Made by a program: the position numbers and the translations under genes. Positions 1-8,973 of a stretch of DNA of 64,000 nucleotides are shown in pieces (within the stretch, counting starts at the first letter, position 1; each line of letters opens with the position of its first letter). The notes under the pieces were generated by a model. That model made no database searches. It was not told the DNA's origin and saw nothing but the letters and a program-made list of their open reading frames with translations. The stretch lies in NCBI RefSeq assembly GCF_000213805.1, contig NC_015556.1:2046001-2110000 (forward strand). Reading direction: 5' to 3'. The DNA comes from Pseudomonas fulva 12-X (GTDB lineage: Bacteria > Pseudomonadota > Gammaproteobacteria > Pseudomonadales > Pseudomonadaceae).

Positions 1-5
1 TTGAT

Positions 6-35
6 CGGTTCGATGCGTGAGCATCGAGCCGTTTT
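6..35 (+). terminator. Rho-independent terminator of a gene upstream of the window
   Basis: An 11-bp stem (6-16 with 21-31, one G-U pair) closes on a GTGA tetraloop and is followed directly by TTTT at 32-35. Its position suggests that it ends a transcript entering from the left edge, but that gene is outside the window. Confidence 0.7.
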
Positions 36-169
36 CATGGGCGTTCGCCCTGGCACTTATCGATCCGGCAGCACCCTTCGCCTATCCCAGTAGCCATTGT
101 TGCTGGTACCCAGCGTGGTGATACGTACGCGTTGCCGACAAGCGGCCGTGAACTTGGTTCAACGCATTC

Positions 170-196
170 TCAAGTCGTTCAAAAACTTGCCGACAA
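170..196 (+). promoter_or_regulatory. FliA (sigma28)-type promoter for aer
   Basis: TCAAG at 170-174 is followed by exactly 14 bases and GCCGACAA at 189-196. This is the spacing of the flagellar sigma consensus TAAAGTTT-N11-GCCGATAA; the -10 element matches 7 of 8 bases and the -35 element 5 of 8. It would give a leader of about 160 nt before aer at 369. Otherwise 36-368 shows no convincing gene. A second GCCGACAA at 134-141 has no matching -35 element. Confidence 0.55.
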
Positions 197-368
197 AAAA
201 GCAGACCCGTTCGGGAGGGTATGGCACGGAGCCGGCTGGCGGCTTCGTGCGTGTCTTCTGTTCAGCGTTTAAGCGTTACCGCCTGCCTGTGCTGGCGCGG
301 CTATTTTGCTGTGCTAGATATAGTTGAGCGGAAAGGACGTACCCTTCACGTACTAAAGGACTGCAAGC

Positions 369-1934
369 ATGCGTCAGAATCTTCCGGTGACTCAGCGGGA
401 AAGGACTTTTCCCGGCCACGAGCGGTTGATTTCCACCACCGATCTGAACAGCAAGATCACCTACTGCAACGACGCCTTTGTGGCGATCAGCGGATTTACG
501 CGCGAAGAGCTGATCGGCCAGCCCCACAACCTGGTGCGCCACCCCGACATGCCGCCAGCCGTGTTCGGCCACATGTGGGACACCATCAAGCAGGGCAAGC
601 CCTGGATGGGCATCGTCAAGAATCGCTCCAAGAATGGCGATTTCTATTGGGTCAGCGCCTATGTCACGCCGGTTTATGAAAATGGCAAGGTGGCCGGGTA
701 CGAGTCCGTTCGTTCTTTGCCCACGGAAGATCAGAAGCGCCGTGCCGAGGCGCTGTATGCAAGGCTGCGCGCCGGCAAGGCGCCGGTGCCGAAAATCGAG
801 CACCTGACCTACGACCTGATTCGCTCCTGGCCGCTGATCATCGCCGCGCTGGTGATCCTCGCTGCCCAGAGCATGCTCTCCGGCGTGTGGCTGGCAGCGC
901 TGGTGGTCGCGGTGATGGCCGCGCTGGGTTCCTATCAGCTGTATAGCAAGCGCGCACTGATTCGCCGAACTCTGGCGGATCATCCCAAGGCCTTCACCAG
1001 CAGCCTGGTGGCGCTCACCTATAGCGACAGTCGCGGTGCCCAGGCCTTGCTCGACATGGCGATGATCAGCGAGGAGGCACGCCTGCAGACGGCCCTGACA
1101 CGTCTCGAAGATGCCGGCGTCAACGTCAAGCGGCAGGCGGCCCAGGCCGCGGGTTTTTCGCGTTCAGGCGCCGAGATGCTGGATCTGCAGCGCAGCGAGA
1201 CCGACCAGTCGGCCACTGCCATCAACCAGATGGCTGCGACCATTCAGGAAGTCACCCAGAACGTACAGAGCACCAGCCATGCGGCCGAGGAAGCGGATCG
1301 TCTGGCCAAGGAGGGGCGGCAGCTGGCGGGCGGTAGCCTGGAGTCCATGCAGCACATGGCCAAGGCCGTGGTGGATATCGGTCAAGCGGTGAACGATCTG
1401 GCCAACTCCACCCAATCGATCGGCAGCGTGGCCGATGTGATCACCTCGATTGCTGAGCAGACCAACCTGCTGGCGCTCAACGCCGCCATCGAAGCCGCCC
1501 GTGCCGGTGAGCAGGGGCGTGGTTTCGCCGTGGTGGCCGACGAGGTCCGTTCGCTGGCCTCGCGTACCCGCGAGTCGACCCAGCAGATTCACCAGATCAT
1601 TGCCTCGCTGCGGGCCGGTGCCGAGCGCGCCGTCGCCACGGCCGGGCGCGGCGAAGAGATCTCCCGGGAAAGCGTGCAGAGCGTGGAAGCGGTGCGCATC
1701 GCGCTGGATGGCATCAGCGAGTCGGTCAGCCGCATCAGCGGCATGAGCCAGCAGATCGCCGCGGCCTCCGAGGAGCAGGGCCAGGTGGCCGACGATATCA
1801 GCCGGCAGATCACCCGCATCGCCCAGCTGTCCGAGCAGGGCGCCGAGCAGGCCCATCAAGGGGCCGCGATTGGCAAGGAGTTGGAAAGTATGGCCGATTA
1901 CCTGCACAGCCTGGCCGAGCGCTTCAACCGCTGA
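369..1934 (+). CDS. aer: Aerotaxis receptor Aer (PAS-domain methyl-accepting chemotaxis protein)
   Basis: A 521-residue energy/oxygen taxis receptor. The N-terminal PAS domain (about residues 10-115) has the typical core with NLVRHPDMP and the following GHMW, which in Aer proteins binds FAD. Two closely spaced hydrophobic segments (about 153-195) anchor it with no periplasmic ligand domain. The C-terminal half is a chemoreceptor signalling domain with the hairpin tip [20 protein letters not shown]. Length and order match Pseudomonas Aer. A FliA-type promoter lies about 170 nt upstream, which fits a late flagellar/chemotaxis gene. It is followed by an unrelated RNA-modification gene and so is probably monocistronic. 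Confidence 0.93.
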   Translation: MRQNLPVTQRERTFPGHERLISTTDLNSKITYCNDAFVAISGFTREELIGQPHNLVRHPDMPPAVFGHMWDTIKQGKPWMGIVKNRSKNGDFYWVSAYVTPVYENGKVAGYESVRSLPTEDQKRRAEALYARLRAGKAPVPKIEHLTYDLIRSWPLIIAALVILAAQSMLSGVWLAALVVAVMAALGSYQLYSKRALIRRTLADHPKAFTSSLVALTYSDSRGAQALLDMAMISEEARLQTALTRLEDAGVNVKRQAAQAAGFSRSGAEMLDLQRSETDQSATAINQMAATIQEVTQNVQSTSHAAEEADRLAKEGRQLAGGSLESMQHMAKAVVDIGQAVNDLANSTQSIGSVADVITSIAEQTNLLALNAAIEAARAGEQGRGFAVVADEVRSLASRTRESTQQIHQIIASLRAGAERAVATAGRGEEISRESVQSVEAVRIALDGISESVSRISGMSQQIAAASEEQGQVADDISRQITRIAQLSEQGAEQAHQGAAIGKELESMADYLHSLAERFNR

Positions 1935-1995
1935 CCCTTCGCCCTCGGCTGCGCGGGCGTGCTGTGGCACACTGCGCGGCCGAGGAGACCCGCCC

Positions 1996-2595
1996 ATGCC
2001 ACGCCCCCGTTGTCCCCGCTGCAGGCGCCCGGCCAGCCACTGCCTGTGCGCCCTGATTCCCGATCTGCCCAGCCGCACCGAGGTGCTGGTGCTGCAGCAC
2101 CCCGATGAAGTCGACCACGCGCTCAATACCGCGAATCTCGCCGTACTGGGGCTGCGCAATGCAACGTTGTGGGTAGGTGAGGTATTCGAGGCGTTACCGC
2201 AGTGGCTGGCTGAGCCAGGCTATCGCACCTGCCTGCTGTTTCCGGGCGAGCAGGCACGGGCGATCAGCGAGCTGCCAGGTGAGGCTGATTCACGGCCTGT
2301 GCGGCTGGTGGTGCCTGACGGCACCTGGCGCAAGGCTCGCAAACTTCTCTACCTGAACCCGGCGTTGGCTGCCTTGCCACGGGTGACCTTGGCCGACGCG
2401 CCGCCATCACGCTATCGCCTGCGCAAGGCGCCGATGGAGGGCTCGCTGTCGACACTGGAAGCCATCGTCGAAGCCCTGAACGTGCTCGAGGCGCCCGCCG
2501 ATTACCGGGCGCTGCTCAAGCCCTTCGATGCGCTGATCGAAGGGCAGATCGCCGCGATGGGCGAGGAGACTTTCAGGCGCAATCACCTGCGCTGA
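1996..2595 (+). CDS. tapT: DTW-domain tRNA-uridine aminocarboxypropyltransferase
   Basis: A 199-residue DTW-family protein. The N terminus has a zinc-binding style cysteine cluster (CPRCRRPASHCLC), then an LQHP segment, the hallmark DGTWRKARK motif and SRYRLRKAP near the C terminus. Characterised members (E. coli TapT/YfiP) transfer the 3-amino-3-carboxypropyl group of S-adenosylmethionine to tRNA uridine to make acp3U. The ATG at 1996 was chosen because the cysteine cluster starts immediately after it; the longer open frame upstream overlaps the end of aer and has no family similarity. It converges on the pirin gene with only 8 nt between the stops. Confidence 0.82.
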   Translation: MPRPRCPRCRRPASHCLCALIPDLPSRTEVLVLQHPDEVDHALNTANLAVLGLRNATLWVGEVFEALPQWLAEPGYRTCLLFPGEQARAISELPGEADSRPVRLVVPDGTWRKARKLLYLNPALAALPRVTLADAPPSRYRLRKAPMEGSLSTLEAIVEALNVLEAPADYRALLKPFDALIEGQIAAMGEETFRRNHLR

Positions 2596-2603
2596 AGGGG
2601 ATT

Positions 2604-3452
2604 TCAGCCAAAGGTGCCGTCACGGAAATCGCGTAGCGCCTGTTCGATTTCTTCCCGGCTGTTCATCACGAACGGTCCGTACTGCACGATCGGCTCGTTC
2701 AGCGGCTTGCCGGCGATCAGCAGGATACCGGCGCCATCAGCGCTGCTGATCAGCAGCTCGCCCTGATCATCCAGGCGCACCAGGCGGCCCGCGTTGGCCT
2801 CGTGGCTGTCCTGCACCTTGGCTTTGCCCTGGTAAACGTACAGCAGGGCGCGGTGGCCGGCGGGAAGCTCAGGGCGCACAGTACTGCCGGCAGGCAGGCG
2901 CAGATCGAAAACCTGCGGCTCGGTATTCGGGCGTTGCACGGCGCCGGCTTGACGCTGCTGGCCTTCGGCGAAGCTGCCGGCGATTACCACGACCTCGACG
3001 CCTTGTTCGGTGTGCAGGCGCGGAATCTGCGCGCTGGGGATGTCGCGATACTGCGGGTCGGCCATCTTCTCGCGGCCCGGCAGGTTCAGCCACAGCTGGA
3101 AACCGCGCATGGCGCCCTGTTCCTGCTCGGGCATTTCACTGTGGATGATGCCCCGCGCGGCGGTCATCCATTGCACGTCACCGCCCTGCAGCAGGCCCAC
3201 GTTGCCAAGGTGATCCTCATGGCGCATGCGCCCTTCGAGCATGTAGGTGATGGTTTCGAAACCGCGGTGGGGATGGGGCGGAAAGCCAGCGATGTAGTCG
3301 TCGGCATTGTCGGTGCTGAATTCGTCGAGCATCAGAAACGGATCGAAACGTTCGATGCCGGCACCGCCGATCACCCGGTTCAGGCGCACACCGGCACCGT
3401 CGGATGCAGGCTGCCCTGGCTGAATGGCAAGGACTCGGCGTAGTTGAGTCAT
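2604..3452 (-). CDS. Pirin family protein
   Basis: A 282-residue two-cupin pirin. The N-terminal cupin contains the usual metal ligands in FPPHPHRGFETITYMLEG and HEDHLG, followed by QWMTAARGIIHSEMPE. The C-terminal half is the second cupin (Pirin_C) with FVMNSREEIEQA. The start at 3452 is preceded by a GGGAG ribosome site; an in-frame ATG 11 codons earlier lacks one. Bacterial pirins include quercetin dioxygenases and metabolic regulators, and the substrate cannot be told from sequence. It seems to be a single-gene unit. Confidence 0.88.
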   Translation of the reverse strand: MTQLRRVLAIQPGQPASDGAGVRLNRVIGGAGIERFDPFLMLDEFSTDNADDYIAGFPPHPHRGFETITYMLEGRMRHEDHLGNVGLLQGGDVQWMTAARGIIHSEMPEQEQGAMRGFQLWLNLPGREKMADPQYRDIPSAQIPRLHTEQGVEVVVIAGSFAEGQQRQAGAVQRPNTEPQVFDLRLPAGSTVRPELPAGHRALLYVYQGKAKVQDSHEANAGRLVRLDDQGELLISSADGAGILLIAGKPLNEPIVQYGPFVMNSREEIEQALRDFRDGTFG

Positions 3453-3552
3453 GGGGCTGTCTCCCGTGAAAAGCGATGCGTCCATGGTAGGCCGGCCGAT
3501 CCGTCAGATGGTTGGGAAAAGATCAACTCATCTATCGAGAATATCGATGTGG

Positions 3553-3578
3553 CGGGTGGCGCCTTGCAGCGCCACCCG
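3553..3578 (-). terminator. Hairpin downstream of the mlaA-like gene
   Basis: A perfect 10-bp GC-rich stem (3553-3562 with 3569-3578, six-base loop) lies just past the mlaA-like stop codon. No clear T-run follows on the minus strand, so it may be a weak terminator or a 3-prime-end stabiliser. Confidence 0.4.
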
Positions 3579-3582
3579 TGTC

Positions 3583-4359
3583 TCACTCGGCGATCTGCAG
3601 CTTGCGCGACTCGGTGTAGAAGAAGCGCAGCTTCTCGTACTCGAACGGCGAGTTCAGCTGGCCATAGCGGAAGTTGGTGGTCGCACGCTGATCGATGCCC
3701 CGGAGCACGAAGACCTCGGGGTGATCGGTGCTTACCTCGGCGACATTCAGGTAGTTGATCTCCTGATTGATGCCGTAATCCACCACAAGGCCTGTGGTAT
3801 CGCGCAGGTTCGACGGGCCGAGAATGGGCAGCATCAGGTAGGGGCCGGCCGGGGTGCCATAGAAGCCCAGGGTCTGGCCGAAGTCCTCGCGGTGCTTGGG
3901 CAGCCCCATCAGGGTAGCCGGGTCCCACAGGCCGACCACGCCGATGGTGGTGTTGAACAACAGGCGTGCGGTGGTGTTCAGGGCGCGCTCACCCTTGAGC
4001 TGCAGTGCGCTGTTGACCAGGTTGGACACGTCACCCAGGTTGCTGAAGAAGTTGGTCACGCCCTTTTGCACGAAGGTCGGCGTGACGTAGCGGTAGCCGT
4101 CGACCACCGGCAGGAACACCCATTCGTCGAAGCGGTAGTTGAAGTGATAGACCCGGCGGTTCCACGACTCCAGCGGGTCCTGAATCTCCAGCGCCGAAAG
4201 GGTCGAGCGCTCGAACTCGCGCTGGTTGAGCCCTGGGTTGAACTTGAGCTCCTTGAGTGGCTGCTTGAAGCCGTCATCCTCGACGGTGGTCTGGGCGGAA
4301 GCGGTGCCGCAGCTCAACACGGCAGCGAACAGTGCGAGAGTAGGGAAGGACTTAGCCAC
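3583..4359 (-). CDS. MlaA/VacJ family outer-membrane lipid asymmetry protein
   Basis: A 258-residue MlaA (VacJ) homologue. The family core runs from about residue 60 (DPLESWNRRVYHFN) through VVDGYRYVTP, NFFSNLGDVSNLVN and FNTTIGVVGLWDPA to the GPSNLRDTTG region. MlaA pulls mislocalised phospholipids from the outer leaflet of the outer membrane and passes them to MlaC. The signal sequence holds a non-classical lipobox (VLSC, C17) and an ordinary signal peptidase site after residue 22, so lipidation is uncertain. It starts with GTG and overlaps the upstream hydrolase gene by 8 nt, with GGAG in the correct place, so the two are translationally coupled. It is not next to the mlaFEDCB operon. Confidence 0.85.
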   Translation of the reverse strand: MAKSFPTLALFAAVLSCGTASAQTTVEDDGFKQPLKELKFNPGLNQREFERSTLSALEIQDPLESWNRRVYHFNYRFDEWVFLPVVDGYRYVTPTFVQKGVTNFFSNLGDVSNLVNSALQLKGERALNTTARLLFNTTIGVVGLWDPATLMGLPKHREDFGQTLGFYGTPAGPYLMLPILGPSNLRDTTGLVVDYGINQEINYLNVAEVSTDHPEVFVLRGIDQRATTNFRYGQLNSPFEYEKLRFFYTESRKLQIAE

Positions 4360-5650
4360 GGAAGAACTCCAACATGTCGTTGCTGTTGACGCGGTAATTG
4401 AGGTTGCCGCAGTGTCCGCCGTAGGGGTACACAGTCAGGCGATCGCCCATGGTGCGACGCAGGAAGCCAAGGTCGCCCGGGCCCAGGATCACGTCGTCGG
4501 CGTTGTGCATCACGCCGATCTTGGGGCTGTTCTTCAGGTAATCCTCGATACCGTACAGGCTGACCTCGTTGATCAGCTGGCTCATGCTGCCGCCGTCGTA
4601 GCGGGCGCGCCACATTGGGATCAGTTGTTCGGTCATGTAGCAGTCGAAGTCGCACTGCAGTGCCCGGCGGAAGAACGGCGTCAGGCTGGTGCCTTCGCCA
4701 ATCGGGTAGTCGACCGGGGTGATCAGGCCGCGGCGGTTGATCAGGTCCGAGGTGAAGGCGATGTCGGCGGCCGAGAAGCGGAACGAGGTGCCGATCAGCA
4801 TGGCCAACTGCTCGTTGGTCAGGTGTTCCTTGGACTGCTGGAAGTCGTAGAGCAGGGCATCGTTGATATCCACATAGCCCTTTTGCTGGAAGTAGCGGGT
4901 CAGCTTGGCCAGTACCAGCTCGTAGAAGGTGGTGCGGTTGGTGATGCCTTTCACCTGAGTCTGCACCAGGCGGTCCAGGTTGGTGATCGAGGTGTACAGA
5001 TTGACCGGCGGGTTGAGCATCAGCACGCGCTTGAAGTTGAAGCTGCGGCGCGTTTCATCCAGCTGGCTGACGAAAGCGGCGTGCAGCGCGCCCAGGCTGT
5101 AGCCGGTCAGGTAGTAGTCGGTGACCTTGAGGCGCGGATGCTGGGCACGTACGGCCTGCATGGCGCGGTACAGATCCTCGGCGTCGTCGCGACTGATGCC
5201 GGGTGTGGCGAAGCGCGAGGCCGAGGTCATGAAGTCGTAGCTGGTCGGCGAAGACAGCTGCACGACATGGTAGCCGGCGCCGTAGAACAGCCTCTTCAGG
5301 TATTCGGGCGTGCTGCTCGAGTAATAGGCGCCGGTGCCGGCGATGATGAAGATCAGCGGCGCCGGGCCATCCTGTTCGGCCAGCCGGTAGCGCATCTTGG
5401 TGACGGCCCAGAAGTTGTCCGGCAGCTGGAACTCCCGTTCCGGACGCAGCCTCACCTGGTAATCGCCCTGCTTGATATCGGCGTCTTCCGGCAGCTTGGG
5501 GCGCAGATCCGGCGGCGTGGTGGCGATGGTGGCTTCGAACGGATTGGTCAGCGGATAGCCGTAGGTTTGCGGGTCGACGTCGGCGGCCCAGATGGACGCG
5601 CTGAGCAGCAGGGTGCCGAGCAGGGCTGCAAGACGGGGAATGAAAGACAT
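4352..5650 (-). CDS. Secreted alpha/beta hydrolase-fold protein coupled to MlaA
   Basis: A 432-residue protein with a clear signal peptide (cleavage after about residue 22, SASIWA). The central region reads IFIIAGTGAYYSS and then TGYSLGALHAAF, a nucleophile elbow (G-Y-S-L-G) typical of serine alpha/beta hydrolases. An Asp within VMHNADDVILGPGD and a His in YPYGGHCGNLNY near the C terminus could complete the triad. The substrate is unknown. The ATG has AAGGGA upstream. The stop overlaps the GTG of the mlaA-like gene, so a periplasmic role connected to lipid or envelope maintenance is a reasonable inference from context only. Confidence 0.75.
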   Translation of the reverse strand: MSFIPRLAALLGTLLLSASIWAADVDPQTYGYPLTNPFEATIATTPPDLRPKLPEDADIKQGDYQVRLRPEREFQLPDNFWAVTKMRYRLAEQDGPAPLIFIIAGTGAYYSSSTPEYLKRLFYGAGYHVVQLSSPTSYDFMTSASRFATPGISRDDAEDLYRAMQAVRAQHPRLKVTDYYLTGYSLGALHAAFVSQLDETRRSFNFKRVLMLNPPVNLYTSITNLDRLVQTQVKGITNRTTFYELVLAKLTRYFQQKGYVDINDALLYDFQQSKEHLTNEQLAMLIGTSFRFSAADIAFTSDLINRRGLITPVDYPIGEGTSLTPFFRRALQCDFDCYMTEQLIPMWRARYDGGSMSQLINEVSLYGIEDYLKNSPKIGVMHNADDVILGPGDLGFLRRTMGDRLTVYPYGGHCGNLNYRVNSNDMLEFFRG

Positions 5651-5924
5651 ACAAAGTCCCTTTGGAAGAGAACATTCTTTTCAGAGGTGGCCGGCAAGCC
5701 GGTGCTTTCGGCATCAGCCGCGATGACTAGGACAATCGCCGTTGTATCAAAGTGCCATGGGAAATTTCACCGCGCTGGCGATGGGTATACCAGAACGCAC
5801 TTGAGCCGCCAACGGCCTTGCACTCGGGCGCTTGCGCCGCTTTTGATAGCGCCTTATTTGCCGCTTGCATCCGCCTGCCGGGAGATTATGCTGAGCGCCG
5901 TTTTCAAACCCTCTGGAGTGCAGC

Positions 5925-6299
5925 ATGCCTCGTCGTTCATCCATCGTCGCCCTGGTGATTGCATCGCTCGCCTGCGTGGTCGCCAGCTATGCGTTGCGCT
6001 ACTTGCTCATGGAGGGCGATCAGTGGGTCGGTCGCTGCGTCGACGATCCGGGCCTTCTGGCCTGCCAGGTGCGTGGCACCCTGGGTTGGATGATTCACCT
6101 ACGGATCATCGCCTGGGCCGCGCTGGGCTGCGCGCTGCTAGCGTTCGTGCTGCCTGGCGTATGGGGTTGGCGTCTGGCGGTGCCGGGGCTGCTGCTCGGC
6201 GTGCCGGCACTGGCGCTGTACACCGCGAGCCTGGCGGTATTCGCGGTGGTGCTGGCGCTGCTGCGTCTGGTGCGCGCACCGGCTGCCGCGGCGCGCTAG
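5925..6299 (+). CDS. Small integral membrane protein, unknown function
   Basis: A 124-residue protein that is not recognised. It has an N-terminal hydrophobic segment (about 8-28), a short hydrophilic stretch with two cysteines (WVGRCVDDPGLLACQVRG, a possible periplasmic loop disulfide), and three more hydrophobic segments to the C terminus. The ATG is preceded by CTGGAG. It converges on the GH17 gene with a shared terminator between them. The 274 nt upstream are a divergent intergenic region with no element I can name. Confidence 0.6.
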   Translation: MPRRSSIVALVIASLACVVASYALRYLLMEGDQWVGRCVDDPGLLACQVRGTLGWMIHLRIIAWAALGCALLAFVLPGVWGWRLAVPGLLLGVPALALYTASLAVFAVVLALLRLVRAPAAAAR

Positions 6300-6306
6300 C
6301 CACGTC

Positions 6307-6333
6307 GGGCGCTGTGCGGCAAGCACAGCGCCC
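6307..6333. terminator. Bidirectional terminator between convergent genes
   Basis: A perfect 11-bp stem (6307-6317 with 6323-6333) with a 5-base loop sits between the 3-prime ends of two convergent genes. A short TTTT follows at 6339-6342 on the + side. It overlaps the end of neither coding region. Confidence 0.7.
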
Positions 6334-6340
6334 CCGCGTT

Positions 6341-7897
6341 TTAGCGGTTCTTCGACAGGCGCAGGCTGCGCCACAGCGCGGCAGCCAGCAGTGCGCTGGT
6401 AATCGCCCAGCCGATGGCCTGCAGGTTACCCAGGGTTTCTTCATAGAGCTGCGGCACGATGCCGGCGGCGATCAGCACGGCCAGCAGGGCGATTTCCCGG
6501 CGCGGGCCCGCCACCGGGCGCAGCAGATAAACCACTGCCGGCAGCAGCAGTGCGGCGCTGGGGAAGCTGCGGTAGCGCGCATCGGTGACCATCGCGAGCA
6601 TCATCACTGCACCAGCGAAACCGGCTGCCGCCAGCCACCAGCCTGAACGCCGCTCCAGCCAACCGAAAGCCTGTGCTCGCCAGCCCTGGGCGGTGGATAG
6701 CGCAAGCGTGGCATGGGCCAGCACCAGCAGGTTGAGGGCGAGCAGGGCGGCGGCCCACAGCCATTCGCCGATATAGCGACTGGTCACCCAGGCCAACTCC
6801 GCCCACAAGCCGATGCAGGCGGCGCCCAGTGCCGCCACCAGCGGCAGCAGTACGGCGTTGCGCGTCGAACTCGGGCGACCACCGATCAGCAGGCCAACGG
6901 CCAGAACACCCGCGCTGATGGCCAGCCACAACGGCCAGTGCGGCAGGTTGGACACCGGGCCGGCGAGGACCGACTTGTCCTGGCGATCCGCGTCGTACAA
7001 GCCCCAGAAACCACCCACCGCGCCTTCGCTGACGCGCTTCCATGGTTGGTCGAAGGCTTCGATCAGGTTGTAGCGCCAGCCGTGCTGTTCGGCCAGGGCG
7101 ACGAAACCGCGAATGAAGGTGGCCTGGTTGACGCGACTCGGCACGGCGGTTTCCCGCTGACGGCCTTCGCTGGGCCAGCCGGTCTCGCCGATCATGATGT
7201 CCTTGGGCGCGAACTGTTTGCCGAACAGCTCGCGCACTTCGGTCACTTCGTGCAGGGCCGCGTCGATACCGGCCGGGTTGTCTTCCCAGTACGGCAGCAG
7301 GTGGATGGTGATGAAATCCACCGCCGGCGCGACTTCCGGGTGCTTGAGCCAGAACTCCCAGACATCGGCATAGGTGACCGGCTGAGTGATTTCCGCCTTG
7401 ACCTTGTTGATCAGCTCGACCAGTTGCCCGCCGGTGACTTCCTTGCGCAGCAGGGCCTCGTTACCAACGATGACCGCCTCGACCACATCCGGGTTTTCCT
7501 TGGCCAGCTTGATCAGGCCCTGGATCTCGATATCGGTGTCATGCGGGTTGCGGCTCACCCAGGCGCCGGTGATCAGCTTCAGGCCATGCTTGCGGGCCAG
7601 CTCCGGCAGCTTTTCCAGGCCGGTGACCGAATAGGTACGAATGCACTGGAAACGCTCGGCCAGCAGTGCCAGGTCGGTGTCCATCTGCTCGGGGTGGATC
7701 TGAAGGGGCAGATCGAAGGGCGATTGATCCTTGCCGAACGGCGTGTAGGACGCACATTGCAGCTTGTGGGTCGGCGTGGCGGCATCGGCCAGCACCACAG
7801 GCTTGCCGATGGTTTGCCAGAGGCTGCCCAGCGCGAGAAAACCGACGATGCAGGCACAGAGATACGGGAGCAGAGGAAAGCGGGCGTTGGCGGGCAT
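6341..7897 (-). CDS. Membrane-anchored family 17 beta-1,3-glucanase-like glycoside hydrolase
   Basis: A 518-residue protein. An N-terminal signal anchor (about 10-30) precedes a GH17-type catalytic domain (about 45-310). The likely acid/base Glu is in VIVGNEALL and the nucleophile in IMIGETGWPSEG, the two Glu positions conserved in GH17. After the domain come about seven hydrophobic segments to the C terminus. Related proteobacterial proteins act on cyclic or linear beta-glucans, often with a neighbouring glucan synthase, which is not in this window. The ATG at 7897 is chosen because the signal anchor follows; another in-frame ATG lies at 7930, and neither has a strong ribosome site. Confidence 0.83.
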   Translation of the reverse strand: MPANARFPLLPYLCACIVGFLALGSLWQTIGKPVVLADAATPTHKLQCASYTPFGKDQSPFDLPLQIHPEQMDTDLALLAERFQCIRTYSVTGLEKLPELARKHGLKLITGAWVSRNPHDTDIEIQGLIKLAKENPDVVEAVIVGNEALLRKEVTGGQLVELINKVKAEITQPVTYADVWEFWLKHPEVAPAVDFITIHLLPYWEDNPAGIDAALHEVTEVRELFGKQFAPKDIMIGETGWPSEGRQRETAVPSRVNQATFIRGFVALAEQHGWRYNLIEAFDQPWKRVSEGAVGGFWGLYDADRQDKSVLAGPVSNLPHWPLWLAISAGVLAVGLLIGGRPSSTRNAVLLPLVAALGAACIGLWAELAWVTSRYIGEWLWAAALLALNLLVLAHATLALSTAQGWRAQAFGWLERRSGWWLAAAGFAGAVMMLAMVTDARYRSFPSAALLLPAVVYLLRPVAGPRREIALLAVLIAAGIVPQLYEETLGNLQAIGWAITSALLAAALWRSLRLSKNR

Positions 7898-8083
7898 GGT
7901 CGAACACGCATGGTAAATGGAGACGCGCATCTTAGCGGCGAGAGGGGGCTTTAGATAGACGCGGAAAGAGTGGTTACAAAGCCATTCGTTGACACTCGAT
8001 TCGGGCGGACTAGTTTTGATCATGCGGCGTATGGAGTACCCGCGTCGCTCAAGTCGAGTCGAACCCGAAAAGGATGTCTCATC

Positions 8084-8410
8084 ATGCTGAAAACTACCCT
8101 GCAAGCCTTGCTGTTTTCCCTGGCCGCCAGCGCTGCGTTGCTGGCCGGCGCCAACGAGTCGACCAAGGCGCCGGCTACCGAACCGGTTGCCCAACAGGTG
8201 GCAGAGCTCAATCCTGTCAACCTCAATACTGCCGATGCTGAAACCCTGCAGCGCGAACTCAGCGGTGTGGGCGCGGTGAAGGCGCAGGCCATCGTTGCCT
8301 ATCGCGATACCCACGGCGAATTCGCTTCGGTGGACGAGCTGCTCGAAGTCAAAGGCATCGGTGAAGCCTTGCTCGAACGCAATCGCGCCAAGCTGACCGT
8401 CGGCCAGTAA
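8084..8410 (+). CDS. ComEA-like helix-hairpin-helix protein
   Basis: A 108-residue exported protein with a signal peptide (to about residue 22) and a C-terminal double helix-hairpin-helix domain: [19 protein letters not shown], then [19 protein letters not shown] and KGIGEALLE. ComEA proteins bind DNA in the periplasm during uptake, and many short Pseudomonas members have no proven competence role. An AAGGA ribosome site precedes the ATG at 8084. It is probably monocistronic, with a terminator directly after. Confidence 0.88.
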   Translation: MLKTTLQALLFSLAASAALLAGANESTKAPATEPVAQQVAELNPVNLNTADAETLQRELSGVGAVKAQAIVAYRDTHGEFASVDELLEVKGIGEALLERNRAKLTVGQ

Positions 8411-8424
8411 GCTTTCCATCCTTG

Positions 8425-8455
8425 CCGCGCTTCTCCTCGAGGGCGCGGTTTTTTT
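8425..8455 (+). terminator. Rho-independent terminator after comEA-like gene
   Basis: A stem CCGCGC/GCGCGG (8425-8430, 8443-8448) with a 12-base loop is followed by seven T residues at 8449-8455. It separates the comEA-like gene from the fliE promoter. Confidence 0.8.
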
Positions 8456-8552
8456 ATGGGCGATGATTTTTCTGTCGCCAGCACTATCAAGGCTGGCTTG
8501 TTTCCTGCTTCAACCCCTTGGCTCACAAAGGATTTATGGCGTGGGCGGCAGT

Positions 8553-8568
8553 TGGCACCCTTGTTGCA
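8553..8568 (+). promoter_or_regulatory. Sigma54 (RpoN) promoter of the fliE operon
   Basis: TGGCAC-N5-TTGCA, with GG at 8554-8555 and GC at 8566-8567 separated by exactly 10 bases, is a near-perfect -24/-12 element 60 nt before fliE. In P. aeruginosa the fliEFGHIJ operon is known to be RpoN/FleQ dependent. Confidence 0.92.
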
Positions 8569-8627
8569 AATACCCTCAGCAAAGCACTCGCGGCGTCAAA
8601 AAACCGCGGTCAGGTGGAGGAAAGGTC

Positions 8628-8957
8628 ATGAGTCAGGGTGTCGCGTTCAATCGTCTAATGCTGGAAATGCGCTCGATGCAGGCCGAGGCCATGGCGCGCA
8701 AACCGGCTGCGCCCCAGGCGCAGGAAGTTGGCGCGCCGAGTTTCTCGGACATGCTCGGCCAGGCGGTGAACAAGGTCAGCGAAACCCAGCAGGCCGCCAG
8801 CCAACTGGCCACGGCCTTCGAGATGGGCCAGAGCGGCGTCGACCTGACCGACGTGATGATCGCCTCGCAAAAATCCAGTGTCTCGTTCCAGGCCATGACC
8901 CAAGTGCGTAACAAGCTTGTTCAGGCGTATCAAGACATCATGCAGATGCCGGTTTAA
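8628..8957 (+). CDS. fliE: Flagellar hook-basal body protein FliE
   Basis: A 109-residue FliE, the adaptor between the MS-ring and the rod and an early substrate of the flagellar export apparatus. It shows the family C-terminal signature [20 protein letters not shown] followed by [16 protein letters not shown]. The ATG at 8628 sits behind a strong GGAGG site; the longer open frame upstream overlaps the sigma54 promoter and is not coding. It is the first gene of fliEFGHIJ, with fliF 16 nt downstream. Confidence 0.96.
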   Translation: MSQGVAFNRLMLEMRSMQAEAMARKPAAPQAQEVGAPSFSDMLGQAVNKVSETQQAASQLATAFEMGQSGVDLTDVMIASQKSSVSFQAMTQVRNKLVQAYQDIMQMPV

Positions 8958-8973
8958 GGGGTAGATTTCCATC

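Noticed and set aside
4226..6646. An 806-residue open frame on the + strand
   Set aside because: It lies opposite the mlaA-like and hydrolase genes and runs through several intergenic regions. It has no family signature; high GC content makes long antisense frames common.
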